Source of the DNA: HdN1 sp052035295
GTDB lineage: Bacteria > Pseudomonadota > Gammaproteobacteria > Pseudomonadales > Ketobacteraceae
Length of the DNA stretch: 64,000 nucleotides
NCBI GenBank assembly: GCA_052035295.1
Contig: JBPOHS010000099.1
Coordinates: 22,294 to 86,293, forward strand
Direction: 5' to 3'
Shown here: positions 52,717 through 62,089 of the stretch, one piece after another
How the letters are laid out: each line of letters starts with the position of its first letter
How positions within the stretch are numbered: the stretch's first letter is position 1
The notes under the pieces: generated by a model
Told to the model about the DNA's origin: nothing
The model's input: the letters and a program-made list of their open reading frames with translations, nothing else
Databases searched by the model: none
Position numbers and translations under genes: made by a program

Positions 52717-52745
52717 TTGGGTTTGTGCGTGGATTGCCTTATACT
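52717..52745 (+). promoter_or_regulatory. Candidate sigma-70 promoter of the cytochrome c gene
   Basis: TTGGGT (52717-52722) and TATACT (52740-52745), separated by exactly 17 bases, lie 57 bases before the ATG of the cytochrome gene. The -10 is near consensus, the -35 weaker. Confidence 0.5.
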
Positions 52746-52802
52746 TCCCGCCAATTTTGCCGCAGGCAACGAATCAGACCACTGCAATTGAGGTAAACAA
52801 AC

Positions 52803-53261
52803 ATGGCGACTGCTAAGCAACTGCTTGTTTCTGCAATGATTTCTCTCGGCGTTGCCTGGGCAGCACCGGTTGTCGCGGCTGATGAAGCTGGCGGCAAGTA
52901 TTCGATCAACAGCCCTGCCAAGGTGGCCGAGCGTGTAACGCCCAGCGCCAAAGTGTGCGTTGAGGGTGATGCCTGTGCATCCGGTGCCCCGGTCGCTGCT
53001 GCTGCGGTCCCTGCAGCTGCTCGCAGTGCCGATGAAATCTACAATACGGTGTGTGCAGCCTGCCATGGTACGGGCGCGGCTGGTGCTCCCAAAACGGGTG
53101 ATGCTGCTGCCTGGGGCCCCCGTATTGCGCAAGGCAAGGACACGCTTTACACGCATGCCATTGGCGGTTTCAACATGATGCCGCCCAAGGGCACCTGCGG
53201 AAACTGCTCTGACGACGAAATCAAATCGGTCGTGGATCTGCTGGTCAGCAAATCACAGTAA
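52803..53261 (+). CDS. Cytochrome c5-like periplasmic monohaem protein
   Basis: 152 residues with a clear Sec signal (residues 1-25, cut after APVVA-A). One haem c site CAACH lies at about residue 96, with a downstream Met ligand (GGFNMMPPKG) and the extra cysteine pair CGNC of the cytochrome c5 family. An Ala-rich linker separates signal and haem domain. It probably carries electrons in the periplasm to a terminal oxidase or reductase. A strong terminator follows. Confidence 0.9.
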   Translation: MATAKQLLVSAMISLGVAWAAPVVAADEAGGKYSINSPAKVAERVTPSAKVCVEGDACASGAPVAAAAVPAAARSADEIYNTVCAACHGTGAAGAPKTGDAAAWGPRIAQGKDTLYTHAIGGFNMMPPKGTCGNCSDDEIKSVVDLLVSKSQ

Positions 53262-53295
53262 GGTATCTCGTTACTTCGATCGAGCTGCCTGATTG

Positions 53296-53332
53296 AAAAC
53301 CCCGCCCTCGCGAGAGTGTGCGGGGTTTTTTA
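53296..53332 (+). terminator. Rho-independent terminator after the cytochrome c gene
   Basis: A 10-bp stem (AAAACCCCGC at 53296-53305, GCGGGGTTTT at 53320-53329) is followed by further T residues. The loop itself contains the CTCGCGAG palindrome. Confidence 0.9.
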
Positions 53333-53536
53333 TTGCCTCTTGCCCGCCCGCTATTGAAAAAAACGCACCCTCGTCAATACTTCTGGGCAGAGTCATTTCT
53401 GCCAAAGGCGGTTTGTCTGGTGTCAAAAGAGACTTGATTGGCAAACAGTTTTTCTGCTCAATCGTCAAAGGGGCGGTGGTCAGACGAACAGGGCTGGTCG
53501 CACGCTGCCATTTAACCGCAGGAGAGGAGAGCAGAA

Positions 53537-54592
53537 ATGAAACAATGGAAACGCGTAGTGCCAGGGCTGTTTGCACTTGCAGTGGGAGTCAGCTGGGCAG
53601 GAGGCGATATCCACGTCAAGCCAGGCGAAACCTGGCGTGTCGGCCCGGACCAGGCCAATCTCTCGCTGGATTCGTTGACGCTGGATGATGAGGCTCGTAT
53701 CGAGTTTGCTCCCGAGGTCAACTTCTGGCAGCTCAGTGCCGACATTGTGCGCATCGGCAAAAATGTGGTGATCGATGGCAACGGTATCGCAGGTAAAGAC
53801 GGCGCAGACGGGCAAGCCTCGACACCGGCCCAGGCGTGCGAAAACGGCATGGCAGGGGGTAACGGCGGTGCCGGAGGGCTCGGTGAGGAAGGCGTGACCA
53901 TGGTGTTGAACCTGGGCGTTCAGCAATTGGGCAGTCTCAACATCAGCGCGCGCGGGGGTAACGGCGGCCATGGTGGTGATGGAACTCCCGGACAAAAAGC
54001 CGGTGAGCTCGATGGCTGTGAACTGACACACGGTGGCGAAGGTGGCGATGGCGGCCGTGGCGGCGAAGGCGGTAACGGCGGTCAGGTGCGGCTCGGCGTG
54101 GCACTGAAAGCCCCCAATCTCTCGCTCGATTTCCTCAAGCAGCGTATTGCCATCGACTCTGAAGGCGGCAAGGGGGGTAATCCGGGCAAAGGTGCCGAAG
54201 GTGGTGAAGGCTCTCCCGGACGTTGGTTGTCGATGAAGACGCTCAGCGGTGACAAGAAATTTGTAGCGGGTGGTCAAGCGGGTAAAGACGGCAAGGATGG
54301 CAGTGCCGGTCCGTCAGGCAGGCCGGGCGTTATCGATATCACCGAGGACATCAAGCAGCGTGTCAATGCCATGATTGAAGCCGGCAATCGCCAGATGGAA
54401 ACCATCGCGGCCGATATTTCCGGGCAGAAAAGCGCGCAACTGGGTCAGATAGTGCAGCAGCTGCAACAGCAGGTGGGGACGTTGCAAAACCAGGTCAAGG
54501 CCCTGCAAGCCCAGAGCACAGCACAAAAGGCAGCGAACGATGCCGCCATGAAAGAAATCGAGGCACTGAAAAAGCAGTTGAAGATGCCCTGA
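53537..54592 (+). CDS. Exported collagen-like Gly-rich protein with C-terminal coiled coil
   Basis: 351 residues with a Sec signal (cut near SWAGG, residue ~22). A beta-rich region (~25-85) is followed by Gly-rich stretches (GKDGADGQAS, GGNGGAGGLGEEG, GGHGGDGTPG, GEGGDGGRGGEGGNGG and GKDGKDGSAG), interrupted by two non-repetitive segments. The C-terminus (~275-350) is a heptad-rich coiled coil (QIVQQLQQQVGTLQNQVKAL). Such proteins form extracellular trimers or filaments. A GGAGAGG ribosome site precedes the ATG. It is 46 bases before the TorF-like gene and probably co-transcribed with it. Confidence 0.75.
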   Translation: MKQWKRVVPGLFALAVGVSWAGGDIHVKPGETWRVGPDQANLSLDSLTLDDEARIEFAPEVNFWQLSADIVRIGKNVVIDGNGIAGKDGADGQASTPAQACENGMAGGNGGAGGLGEEGVTMVLNLGVQQLGSLNISARGGNGGHGGDGTPGQKAGELDGCELTHGGEGGDGGRGGEGGNGGQVRLGVALKAPNLSLDFLKQRIAIDSEGGKGGNPGKGAEGGEGSPGRWLSMKTLSGDKKFVAGGQAGKDGKDGSAGPSGRPGVIDITEDIKQRVNAMIEAGNRQMETIAADISGQKSAQLGQIVQQLQQQVGTLQNQVKALQAQSTAQKAANDAAMKEIEALKKQLKMP

Positions 54593-54638
54593 CATCGCTT
54601 ATTGGAAACCCTGCTGACAGGGTGAGGACATAACAAGA

Positions 54639-55364
54639 ATGAACCGGAAACTCGCATTCGCTGCACTGTTCAGACCCTTGTGCCTTGCAACATTGACACT
54701 CAGTGGCACGGCGCAGGCGCTCGACGTGGATATTTCGCCCATCGTCGACATCTCGAACATGTATCTCTATCGCGGCGAAGACCTCGGTGGCGGTGACGCA
54801 CAGGTGTCAGGCGGCGTGCGTGCCAATGCCGGGGGCTTTTATACCGGTGTGTGGGCCACCAGCGCGTCCGACGGGGAATACGACTTGTATCTGGGCACAG
54901 CCTATGATCTGGGGCGGGATTTCAGCGTGGACGTCAGCGTCTGGACGTACACTTATCCGCACGTTCCCGAGCTGGATGCCCCCGGTCAGTCGAGTGAAGT
55001 GTTCCTCACCCTAGCCTGGAAAATGCTTTCCTTCACGGCGGTCGACAATATTGCCGGCAACGCGGGGTACAACTATTTCGCGATCGCTGGCAGTTACCAG
55101 CAGTTCAGTGCGACACTGGGGCTGGGCAATCCCGACACCACCCGGAATGTGCTTTCCAATGATCCAACGCTGGAAAACTACGCTGGTAATGCCGATGTCG
55201 ATTATGTCCATCTGGATTTGACGTACGCCTACAACGACCGGTTACGCTTTACGGTCAGCCAGATCGTTGCCCAGGATGATCTGGAAATAGGTGAAACCCA
55301 ATACGAAGACCTGCACGAAGACGCCACCCTGTTTGCGCTGGCTTACTCGATACCACTCGATTGA
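54639..55364 (+). CDS. TorF-like putative porin (TIGR02001-type beta-barrel protein)
   Basis: 241 residues with a Sec signal (residues ~1-28). Alternating amphipathic strands throughout (LYRGEDLGGGDAQVSGGVRA, FYTGVWATS, YDLYLGTAYDL) and a predicted outer-membrane barrel match the family annotated as TorF-family putative porins. The solute is unknown. It follows the collagen-like gene closely. Confidence 0.75.
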   Translation: MNRKLAFAALFRPLCLATLTLSGTAQALDVDISPIVDISNMYLYRGEDLGGGDAQVSGGVRANAGGFYTGVWATSASDGEYDLYLGTAYDLGRDFSVDVSVWTYTYPHVPELDAPGQSSEVFLTLAWKMLSFTAVDNIAGNAGYNYFAIAGSYQQFSATLGLGNPDTTRNVLSNDPTLENYAGNADVDYVHLDLTYAYNDRLRFTVSQIVAQDDLEIGETQYEDLHEDATLFALAYSIPLD

Positions 55365-55427
55365 CGGGCAGCTCGTCAGGGGTTGTTCGTTTATTCAGCA
55401 GACTGTGTTTAGTCCAACAGATAGTGC

Positions 55428-57434
55428 TTATTCCAGCAGATTGCGTATATTGGCCATGTAGGCCTTGCCCAGGGCCTTTTTCTGTTCCGGGCTGCGTTGT
55501 TCACCGCCTTTTCCTTCCCAAACCACGTCTTCGGCAGGCAGTTCTTCGAGAAAGCGGCTGGGGGTGGGTTCGAATTCTTCACCGTATTGCTTGCGCTTGG
55601 CCGTCAGGGTCAGCGTGAGTTCGCGCTGGGCACGGGTGATACCCACGTACATCAGGCGGCGCTCTTCCTCGATGGTGTTTTCTTCGATGCTGGTGCGGTG
55701 GGGCAGTAGCTCTTCTTCCAGTCCAATGATGAAGACGTACGGCCATTCCAGCCCTTTGGAGGCATGCAGGGTGAGTAATTGCACCTTGTCGGATTGGTCC
55801 TCTTCCTCGCGTTGTTCCAGCAGGTCGATCAGAATGAGTTTGCCGATGACGGCCTCGATGTCTTCCTCGTCCTGTTTTTGCAGCATGCGCTCGATGGACT
55901 CCACCAGCTGCCAGACGTTTTCCATGCGTTTTTCGGCCGCTTTGGGGCTGGTCGATTGTTCCATCAGCCATTGCTGATAATCGATATCCAGCAGCATCTG
56001 CTTGATGGCAGGCACGGCGTCCTGGCGCTGAATGCGTTCCGAGGTTTCCTGCATCCAGCGCGAAAATCGTTGCAATCCTTGTAACGGGCGACCTGTCAGG
56101 TGTTGTTCCAGGCCCATTTCCTCGCAGGCCGACAGCATGCTGACACCGCGCTGCGTGGCGTAATTGGCCAGCTTCTCAAGCGTCGAAGGCCCGATCTCAC
56201 GGCGGGGGGTGTTCACAATACGTAAAAAGGCGTTGTCGTCATCGGGGTTGATCACGACACGCAAGTACGCCATTACATCCTTGATTTCGGAACGCGAGAA
56301 AAACGAGGTGCCGCCACTCACCTTGTACGGTATTTGATAGCCCTGCAGCTTCAGTTCCAGCGCGCGCGACTGGAAATTGCCACGATACAGCACGGCAAAA
56401 TCCTTGAAATCGCGGTTTTTCTGGATTTTCTGGTGCATGATTTCCATGGCAACGCGTTCCGCTTCGCTTTCTTCGTTGGCGCAGCGAATAATGCGGATCG
56501 GCTCGCCGAAAGCGTAATCGCTCCACAGCTTTTTGGTGAAGACGTGTGGGTTGTTGTCGATGACCGCGTTCGCCGCTTTCAGGATCAATTGGGTCGAGCG
56601 GTAATTCTGTTCCAGCTTCACCACTTTCAGCGCAGGGAAATCCTCTGCGAGCTGCCCCAGGTTTTCGGGGCGCGCGCCCCGCCAGGCATAGATCGATTGA
56701 TCATCATCGCCCACCACGGTAAAGCGTGCTCGGCGTCCGACCAACAGGCGCACCATCAGATACTGCGACGTATTGGTGTCCTGGTATTCATCCACCAGCA
56801 TGTATTGAATTTTCTGCTGCCATTTCTCGCGCACTTCATCGTTATCACGAAACAGCAGTGTCGGCAGCAGAATAAGATCGTCGAAATCCACGGCATTGTA
56901 AGCGCGCAGACAGCGATCATAGGCGGCGTATAAATGCGCGGCACGTGCTTCATCCTCGCTTTTCGCGTAAGACAGCGCCAGCGAGGGCGTCACCAGATCG
57001 TTTTTCCACTTGGAAATCTGGTTGCGCAATTGATCGAGGTCTTCCCCTTCAACGGCTGCTTCTTTATGGCTCAGCTCGGTGATGAGCGCGCGGGTGTCCT
57101 GATCGTCAAAAATCGAGAAACCGTTTTTCAGACCGACGTGCTTGAGCTCCTTGCGCAGAATGTTCAGGCCCAGATTGTGGAAGGTCGACACCGTCAACCC
57201 CTTCGCCTCGGGGCCATTGATCAACTGGCTGACCCGCTCCTTCATCTCGCGCGCGGCCTTGTTGGTAAACGTCACCGCCACGATACGCTTGGCCGGAATC
57301 CCGCATTTCTGCACCAGATGGGCAATCTTGCGGGTGATCACGCTGGTTTTGCCCGAACCGGCGCCAGCGAGTACCAGCAGGGGTCCATCAATGTAGCGTA
57401 CGGCTTCTTGCTGTCGGGGGTTGAGTTCTCTCAC
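55428..57434 (-). CDS. rep: ATP-dependent DNA helicase Rep
   Basis: 668 residues, matching Rep length. Superfamily 1A motifs are complete: Q motif LNPRQQEAV, Walker A AGAGSGKT (~22-29), motif Ia VTFTNKAAREM, motif II VDEYQDTN, motif III GDDDQSIYAWRGA, motif IV QNYRST, motif V LTLHASKGLEW and motif VI ITRAQREL. Rep is a 3'-5' helicase that clears proteins ahead of the replication fork and restarts forks. It is convergent with the TorF-like gene. The start ATG follows the usual MRELNPRQ. Confidence 0.95.
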   Translation of the reverse strand: MRELNPRQQEAVRYIDGPLLVLAGAGSGKTSVITRKIAHLVQKCGIPAKRIVAVTFTNKAAREMKERVSQLINGPEAKGLTVSTFHNLGLNILRKELKHVGLKNGFSIFDDQDTRALITELSHKEAAVEGEDLDQLRNQISKWKNDLVTPSLALSYAKSEDEARAAHLYAAYDRCLRAYNAVDFDDLILLPTLLFRDNDEVREKWQQKIQYMLVDEYQDTNTSQYLMVRLLVGRRARFTVVGDDDQSIYAWRGARPENLGQLAEDFPALKVVKLEQNYRSTQLILKAANAVIDNNPHVFTKKLWSDYAFGEPIRIIRCANEESEAERVAMEIMHQKIQKNRDFKDFAVLYRGNFQSRALELKLQGYQIPYKVSGGTSFFSRSEIKDVMAYLRVVINPDDDNAFLRIVNTPRREIGPSTLEKLANYATQRGVSMLSACEEMGLEQHLTGRPLQGLQRFSRWMQETSERIQRQDAVPAIKQMLLDIDYQQWLMEQSTSPKAAEKRMENVWQLVESIERMLQKQDEEDIEAVIGKLILIDLLEQREEEDQSDKVQLLTLHASKGLEWPYVFIIGLEEELLPHRTSIEENTIEEERRLMYVGITRAQRELTLTLTAKRKQYGEEFEPTPSRFLEELPAEDVVWEGKGGEQRSPEQKKALGKAYMANIRNLLE

Positions 57435-57638
57435 GGGGACTGCTCGGGGTGAATAAAGGTGTCGCAGGGCTGCTTATTCTAACGCACGCCACCCGCTTCC
57501 GGAGGGGGTGCCCGCCAAAAAGGCCTGTCTCATTGACGAGAATCGACACATCCGGTCATACAACAGGGCCATTGACAGCTTTTCGCGCGGGGGTAGTATG
57601 ACCGCTCGGTCCGAAAGCAAAGACGAGAGGAAGGCGGC

Positions 57639-58406
57639 ATGCGGGATATTTTCGACATTCAGGGGCGCGTTGCACTGGTCACCGGGGCTTCCAGCGGATT
57701 TGGCCAGTTCTTCGCCGAAGCACTTGCCGCGCGCGGCGCACGGGTCGTGATAGCCGCCCGACGGGTAGAGCGCCTGAGCGAACTCAAGGATCGCATTAGT
57801 GCGGCGGGCGGGCAGTGTCACGCGGTCGCCATGGATGTGGGCAATGCCGATTCCGTGCAGCAAGCAGTTGCCGACGCCTGGGAATGGGCCGGTGGCATTG
57901 ATATTCTCGTCAACAATGCCGGAATTGGCGCCAATGCCTCGGTGTTGCACATGAGCGAAGCCGAATGGGATGCCAACCTCGATACCAACCTCAAGGGGGC
58001 GTTTCTGGTGGCCCAACAGGTCTCGCGCCGTTGCGTTGAAGCCCAGAAACCGGCCAGCATCATCAATATTGCGTCGATTCTCGGCCTGCGCGTGGCCAAC
58101 CATTTGTCCCCTTACTGCGCGTCCAAGGCGGGATTGATACACCTGACCAAGGCCATGGCATTGGAACTGGCGCGTTATAACGTGCGGGTCAATGTGATTG
58201 CGCCCGGCTACGTCGAAACGGATATCAACCGGGATTTCTTCAAAACCGGCGCCGGGGAGCGTATGCTCAGTCGTATTCCGACGCGTCGCCTGGGGCAACT
58301 TGAAGAATTGCTTGGCCCCTTGTTGCTGCTTGCGTCTGATGCGGGCGCCTACATGACGGGCTCAGTGATCACGGTGGATGGTGGCCACTTGGTAAGCACG
58401 TTATAG
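57639..58406 (+). CDS. Short-chain dehydrogenase/reductase
   Basis: 255 residues, classic SDR. The cofactor site TGASSGFG lies at ~18-25, NNAGIG at ~93-98, catalytic Ser in IASILG, and YxxxK as YCASKAG (Tyr-Cys-Ala-Ser-Lys). An Arg pair after the second strand (AARRVERL) suggests NADP(H). GAGGAAGG is the ribosome site. It heads a likely acyl-CoA metabolism cluster with an acyl-CoA dehydrogenase 120 bases later. Substrate unknown; likely a hydroxyacyl or alcohol group. Confidence 0.9.
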   Translation: MRDIFDIQGRVALVTGASSGFGQFFAEALAARGARVVIAARRVERLSELKDRISAAGGQCHAVAMDVGNADSVQQAVADAWEWAGGIDILVNNAGIGANASVLHMSEAEWDANLDTNLKGAFLVAQQVSRRCVEAQKPASIINIASILGLRVANHLSPYCASKAGLIHLTKAMALELARYNVRVNVIAPGYVETDINRDFFKTGAGERMLSRIPTRRLGQLEELLGPLLLLASDAGAYMTGSVITVDGGHLVSTL

Positions 58407-58526
58407 GTGTACCATTCGAATCATATCCAATTTATGTTCAGGTTATCAGCGATAAAAACAACGGTTACGCCTTGCGCAGTTACCGCAATTTGCGACCAAG
58501 ACTAGAGACCAACAGAGGTAAATTCG

Positions 58527-59729
58527 ATGGATTTTACGTTGCCCAAAGAGGTTGAAGCATTGCGTCAACGCGTGCATGCCTTTGTCAATGATTATGTCAT
58601 CCCTCTCGAAAGCAAGGCATCCTCCTACGACGAACACGAAAACATCCGCGAAGAACTCGTCGCAGAACTCCGGCTGACCGCCAAAGCCGAAGGCCTGTGG
58701 GGCTTCCAGATGCCGCGCTCACTGGGCGGCCTTGAGGTCGGCGTTGTCGGCATGGCCGCGCTTTACGAAGAAGCCGCACGTTCGCCGTTTGGTCCACTCA
58801 TGTTCAACTGTTCCGCGCCCGATGACGGCAACATGATCCTGCTGAACAAGGTGCTGAAAACCGACGAACAAAAGCAACGCTGGCTGCAACCCATCGTCAA
58901 TGGCGATGTGCGTTCCTCCTTTGCGATGACCGAACCACGGGGCGGTTGTGGCAGTGATCCTTCGTTGACTTACACCAAGGCCGAGAAAAAAGGTGACAAG
59001 TGGGTCATCAATGGCCGCAAATGGTTTATCACCGGAGCAGAAGGTGCCCAAACCTTTATCCTTATCGCCCGCACCAGTGACGACGAGCGCCGTGGACTGA
59101 CGGCGTTTCTGTTTGATGCCAGCCAGCCGGGTTGGCACGTCGATCGTCGTATCGGCATCATGGGGCCAGAAGAACACGGCGGTCACTGCGAGCTGGTATT
59201 CGAAAACCTTGAAATTCCCGATGAAAACCGTCTGCTCGAAGTGGGTGATGGTCTCAAGATCACCCAGATCCGTCTCGGCACGGCACGTCTGACACATTGC
59301 ATGCGCTGGCTGGGACTCTCCAAACGCTGCATGGAAATCGCCGCCGATTACGTCAGTAATCGTATGAGCTTTGGCTCGCCGCTGTCCGATCGCGAAGGCG
59401 TGCAGTGGATGATGGGCGACGTGGCGAAAAATATTCACATTGGCCGTCTGCTCACCATGAACGCAGCCTGGAAACTCGATCAGGGTGATTTCGCGCGCAA
59501 GGAAATCTCCATGGCGAAAATCCATGTGGCCGATGCGCTGCATCAATCGGCGGATACAGCCATTCAATTGTGCGGTGCCCGTGGTTATTCCAAGGACACT
59601 CTGCTGGAATGGATTTATCGTTATGCACGTCAGGCCCGTCTGGTGGATGGCGCCTCCGAGGTGCACAAAATGGTGTTGTCGAAGTTTTACCTCGAAGAAG
59701 GTAATGATTTCTTCCGCTGGGGTCTGTAA
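58527..59729 (+). CDS. Acyl-CoA dehydrogenase
   Basis: 400 residues, full length. N-terminal helical domain, then the FAD-contacting FAMTEPRGGCGSDP, the middle beta domain (NGRKWFITGAEGA), and a C-terminal helical domain with LCGARGYSKDTLLEWIYRYAR, which carries the usual flavin and catalytic-region contacts. It introduces the alpha,beta double bond in acyl-CoA substrates in the cytoplasm. Its pairing with a phosphotransferase and a DUF6285 protein resembles clusters for ACAD10/11-like handling of hydroxy-acids (inference). Confidence 0.92.
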   Translation: MDFTLPKEVEALRQRVHAFVNDYVIPLESKASSYDEHENIREELVAELRLTAKAEGLWGFQMPRSLGGLEVGVVGMAALYEEAARSPFGPLMFNCSAPDDGNMILLNKVLKTDEQKQRWLQPIVNGDVRSSFAMTEPRGGCGSDPSLTYTKAEKKGDKWVINGRKWFITGAEGAQTFILIARTSDDERRGLTAFLFDASQPGWHVDRRIGIMGPEEHGGHCELVFENLEIPDENRLLEVGDGLKITQIRLGTARLTHCMRWLGLSKRCMEIAADYVSNRMSFGSPLSDREGVQWMMGDVAKNIHIGRLLTMNAAWKLDQGDFARKEISMAKIHVADALHQSADTAIQLCGARGYSKDTLLEWIYRYARQARLVDGASEVHKMVLSKFYLEEGNDFFRWGL

Positions 59730-59732
59730 CGC

Positions 59733-60782
59733 ATGCTTGATGACAAGGCAATTGCGGCACTAACGGCCTGGCTGCGGGATCTCGGCGTGCCTGTGGTGGG
59801 CATGGATGGCATTCGCAAACTGTCCGGGGGTGCCATTCAGGAAAACTGGGCACTCGACATCCATGTTCAGTCTCACGTCCCGCCTGAGGGGCAAGCGGCC
59901 AGCGTGCTTCCTGTGGTGGTACGCGCCGATGCGCCGTCCAGTGTCAGCGAGAGCTGGGGGCGCCCGCAGGAATTCGCCCTGTTGCAGACAGCCTTCAGGG
60001 CCGGCGTTACGGTTCCCGAGCCGCTCTGGTTGGGCGACGAAAAGGTCTTCGGGCGTCAGTTCTTCATCATGCGTCGTGTGCAGGGTGTGGCGGCCGGTTA
60101 TCGCGTCGTGAAAGAGGCGGGAATGGGGGGTGATAAAAATGCCCTGGTTCAACGCATCGGGGAAGAAATGGCGCGCCTGCACAAAGTGCTGCCGCCTGAT
60201 GCGGCCCTTGCGTTTCTGCCCTTGCCGCGTCAAACGCCAGTGAAGGATGCTGTTGCTGACTGGCGAGCGTGGCTTGATCGTCACCACACGCCTTTTCCGT
60301 TGCTGGAGTGGGGCATTCGTTGGCTGGAAATACACGAGCCGGCCCCCATGCCGATCGTGCTGACGCATCGTGATTTCCGTACCGGTAATTACATGGTCGA
60401 TGCGCAAGGTCTCACCGCAGTGCTCGACTGGGAATTCGCTGCCTGGTCGGATCCACGCGAAGATCTGGGCTGGTTCTGCGCGCGCTGTTGGCGCTTTGGT
60501 CAGAACGGTCCTGGCAAGGAGGCGGGCGGTCTGGGGTCGCGTGCCGATTTGCTGGCGGGCTACCGGGCTGTTTCCGGTGTTGAAATTCCCGAGCTTGATC
60601 TGCATTACTGGGAAGTCTACGCCCACGTTCGCTGGGCCATGATCGCGCTCATGCAGGGCGAGCGACATGTCTCCGGTCGTGAACCTTCGCTGGAGCTGGC
60701 GTTGACCGCGCATATCGTGCCGGAACTGGAACTCGAAATATTGCGCATGACCGGTGTTGCTGCACCCACGGAGCCGCGATGA
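59733..60782 (+). CDS. Aminoglycoside phosphotransferase-like kinase (ACAD10/11-type phosphotransferase family)
   Basis: 349 residues, 3 bases downstream of the acyl-CoA dehydrogenase gene. APH-type kinase fold: an N-terminal lobe with IRKLSGGAIQENWAL, hinge, catalytic LTHRDFRTGNYMVD (HxDxxxxN) and metal-binding VLDWEFAAWSDPREDLGW. In animals this domain is fused to acyl-CoA dehydrogenase in ACAD10/11, which phosphorylates hydroxyacyl-CoA before dehydration (known family work). Linkage here supports the same role. Confidence 0.88.
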   Translation: MLDDKAIAALTAWLRDLGVPVVGMDGIRKLSGGAIQENWALDIHVQSHVPPEGQAASVLPVVVRADAPSSVSESWGRPQEFALLQTAFRAGVTVPEPLWLGDEKVFGRQFFIMRRVQGVAAGYRVVKEAGMGGDKNALVQRIGEEMARLHKVLPPDAALAFLPLPRQTPVKDAVADWRAWLDRHHTPFPLLEWGIRWLEIHEPAPMPIVLTHRDFRTGNYMVDAQGLTAVLDWEFAAWSDPREDLGWFCARCWRFGQNGPGKEAGGLGSRADLLAGYRAVSGVEIPELDLHYWEVYAHVRWAMIALMQGERHVSGREPSLELALTAHIVPELELEILRMTGVAAPTEPR

Positions 60783-60819
60783 ACACAGGAACAGGACGCG
60801 TGAATGAGGAGGCTCAGCG

Positions 60820-61242
60820 ATGAGAGAACAACCGGAAGGTCAGAATCTGCTGTCGATCGCCCGTGCCACGCTGTTGGAAAAAGTCGTGCCACTGCTCCCT
60901 CAGGATCAGCGTTATAACGCCCTGATGGTCGCCAATGCCATCGCCATCGCAGCACGTCAGTGGCAAGCCGGCGAAACCTGGCAGCAGGAAGAACTGGCAC
61001 GTCTGCAATCGCTGTTGGGCGCTGACACCCTTCCTGACGGCAACAGCGTGCACACGCCAGAAGGGCGCCATGCGGCCTTGTTGTCCGCCAACCGTGCGCT
61101 GGCGCATAGAATCCGCAGCGGTGCGTTTGATGCACCTTCGCAGCCTGTCACAGAGCTGTTAGAGTGGATGGCCGTTCAGCGCGTGCGCGAAAGCGCCCCC
61201 AAGGCGCTGCAACCCTCCCATCCATCGGGCAAACCGGCATGA
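60820..61242 (+). CDS. DUF6285-type protein of the acyl-CoA cluster
   Basis: 140 residues, small alpha-helical protein. The segment LLPQDQRYNALMVANAIAIA with a preceding TLLEKVVPLL matches the DUF6285 pattern of proteins that follow ACAD/APH pairs. No catalytic motif is seen. It starts 37 bases after the phosphotransferase gene, probably in the same operon. Probable partner of the phosphotransferase; function unknown. Confidence 0.75.
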   Translation: MREQPEGQNLLSIARATLLEKVVPLLPQDQRYNALMVANAIAIAARQWQAGETWQQEELARLQSLLGADTLPDGNSVHTPEGRHAALLSANRALAHRIRSGAFDAPSQPVTELLEWMAVQRVRESAPKALQPSHPSGKPA

Positions 61243-61299
61243 TATCCGGAGCATTCCGGCCTGCCACGCAATGTCATAAGAAAAACAGGTAGTTGTCCC

Positions 61300-61995
61300 A
61301 TGAGTCATACCAAGTATTACCTCGCCTTTGCATCCACTGAACAACTGGCAACCGAGACCCGCCGTCTTCTGGACCTGCGTGGTAATGTTCCTCCGAGCGC
61401 CATGCTCAAGCAGATCGAGACCATGATTGATCTGTTTGTACCGGAAGTGCTGCACAATTTTCTCGTGGGTTGTTGTGATGCGATTGGCCTGAGCCCGATG
61501 GCGACCAAAGTTGTCAACGGCGCCGTCGACACCATCAATTCGGCAGTGCGCTTGCTGATCGGCCAGATCATGAAAAAGCGTTCCGACGAAGAAATCGTTG
61601 CCATGGCAGCGTTTGTCGACGATATCTTTTTGCCCGGTGCAAACAATTCCTTGGGCAAGGACGGCGCGGGTGCTGAAATCAGCAAGGCCAAGTTTGAAGA
61701 AATGCAGTATGTGACTACCGAGATTCTGGCCGGGCGTTCACAGCAGGTATTGCCGCAGCTGCATGTCCTGATGATCGAAATTGCCGACCTGATCCAGGAT
61801 TCCTTCATGAAGCGGCCGCTGGACGTTCTCAAACTCAATTTCGTCGTGCGCAAAATCGTGGATGGCACCTTCGTTACCTGCAAAGGTGCGGCACACATGG
61901 TTGTCAACCGCGTGTTCAAGAACCTCAGCGAAGAAGAGCTGGCGCGCATGGCCAAGTACTTCAGCGCCTTGCTGGTCACCGCCGAACGCGAGTAA
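61300..61995 (+). CDS. Unrecognised conserved-looking protein
   Basis: 231 residues, predicted mostly alpha-helical, without signal peptide or membrane segment, and with no family recognised. Cys and Gly-rich turns are few (VGCCDAIGLSPMATKVVNGA). Normal codon use and a defined start suggest a real gene. It sits 57 bases after the DUF6285 gene and 94 before cmoA, in the same direction. Possibly a helper of the lipid cluster (guess). Confidence 0.7.
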   Translation: MSHTKYYLAFASTEQLATETRRLLDLRGNVPPSAMLKQIETMIDLFVPEVLHNFLVGCCDAIGLSPMATKVVNGAVDTINSAVRLLIGQIMKKRSDEEIVAMAAFVDDIFLPGANNSLGKDGAGAEISKAKFEEMQYVTTEILAGRSQQVLPQLHVLMIEIADLIQDSFMKRPLDVLKLNFVVRKIVDGTFVTCKGAAHMVVNRVFKNLSEEELARMAKYFSALLVTAERE

Positions 61996-62089
61996 TTCCT
62001 GCTTCCACCGGCCAGGACTGGCGTCGGGCGGTCACTTTGCCTAGAATCGCGGCTTTACTCCACGCCGTGGTCAATCCGGGTATGCCGCC

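Noticed and set aside
53480..54277. 265-codon minus-strand frame
   Set aside because: Opposite the collagen-like gene; produced by its Gly-rich codons, with no start signals.
58719..60713. Long minus-strand frames (315 and 317 codons)
   Set aside because: Antisense shadows of the acyl-CoA dehydrogenase and phosphotransferase genes caused by codon bias.
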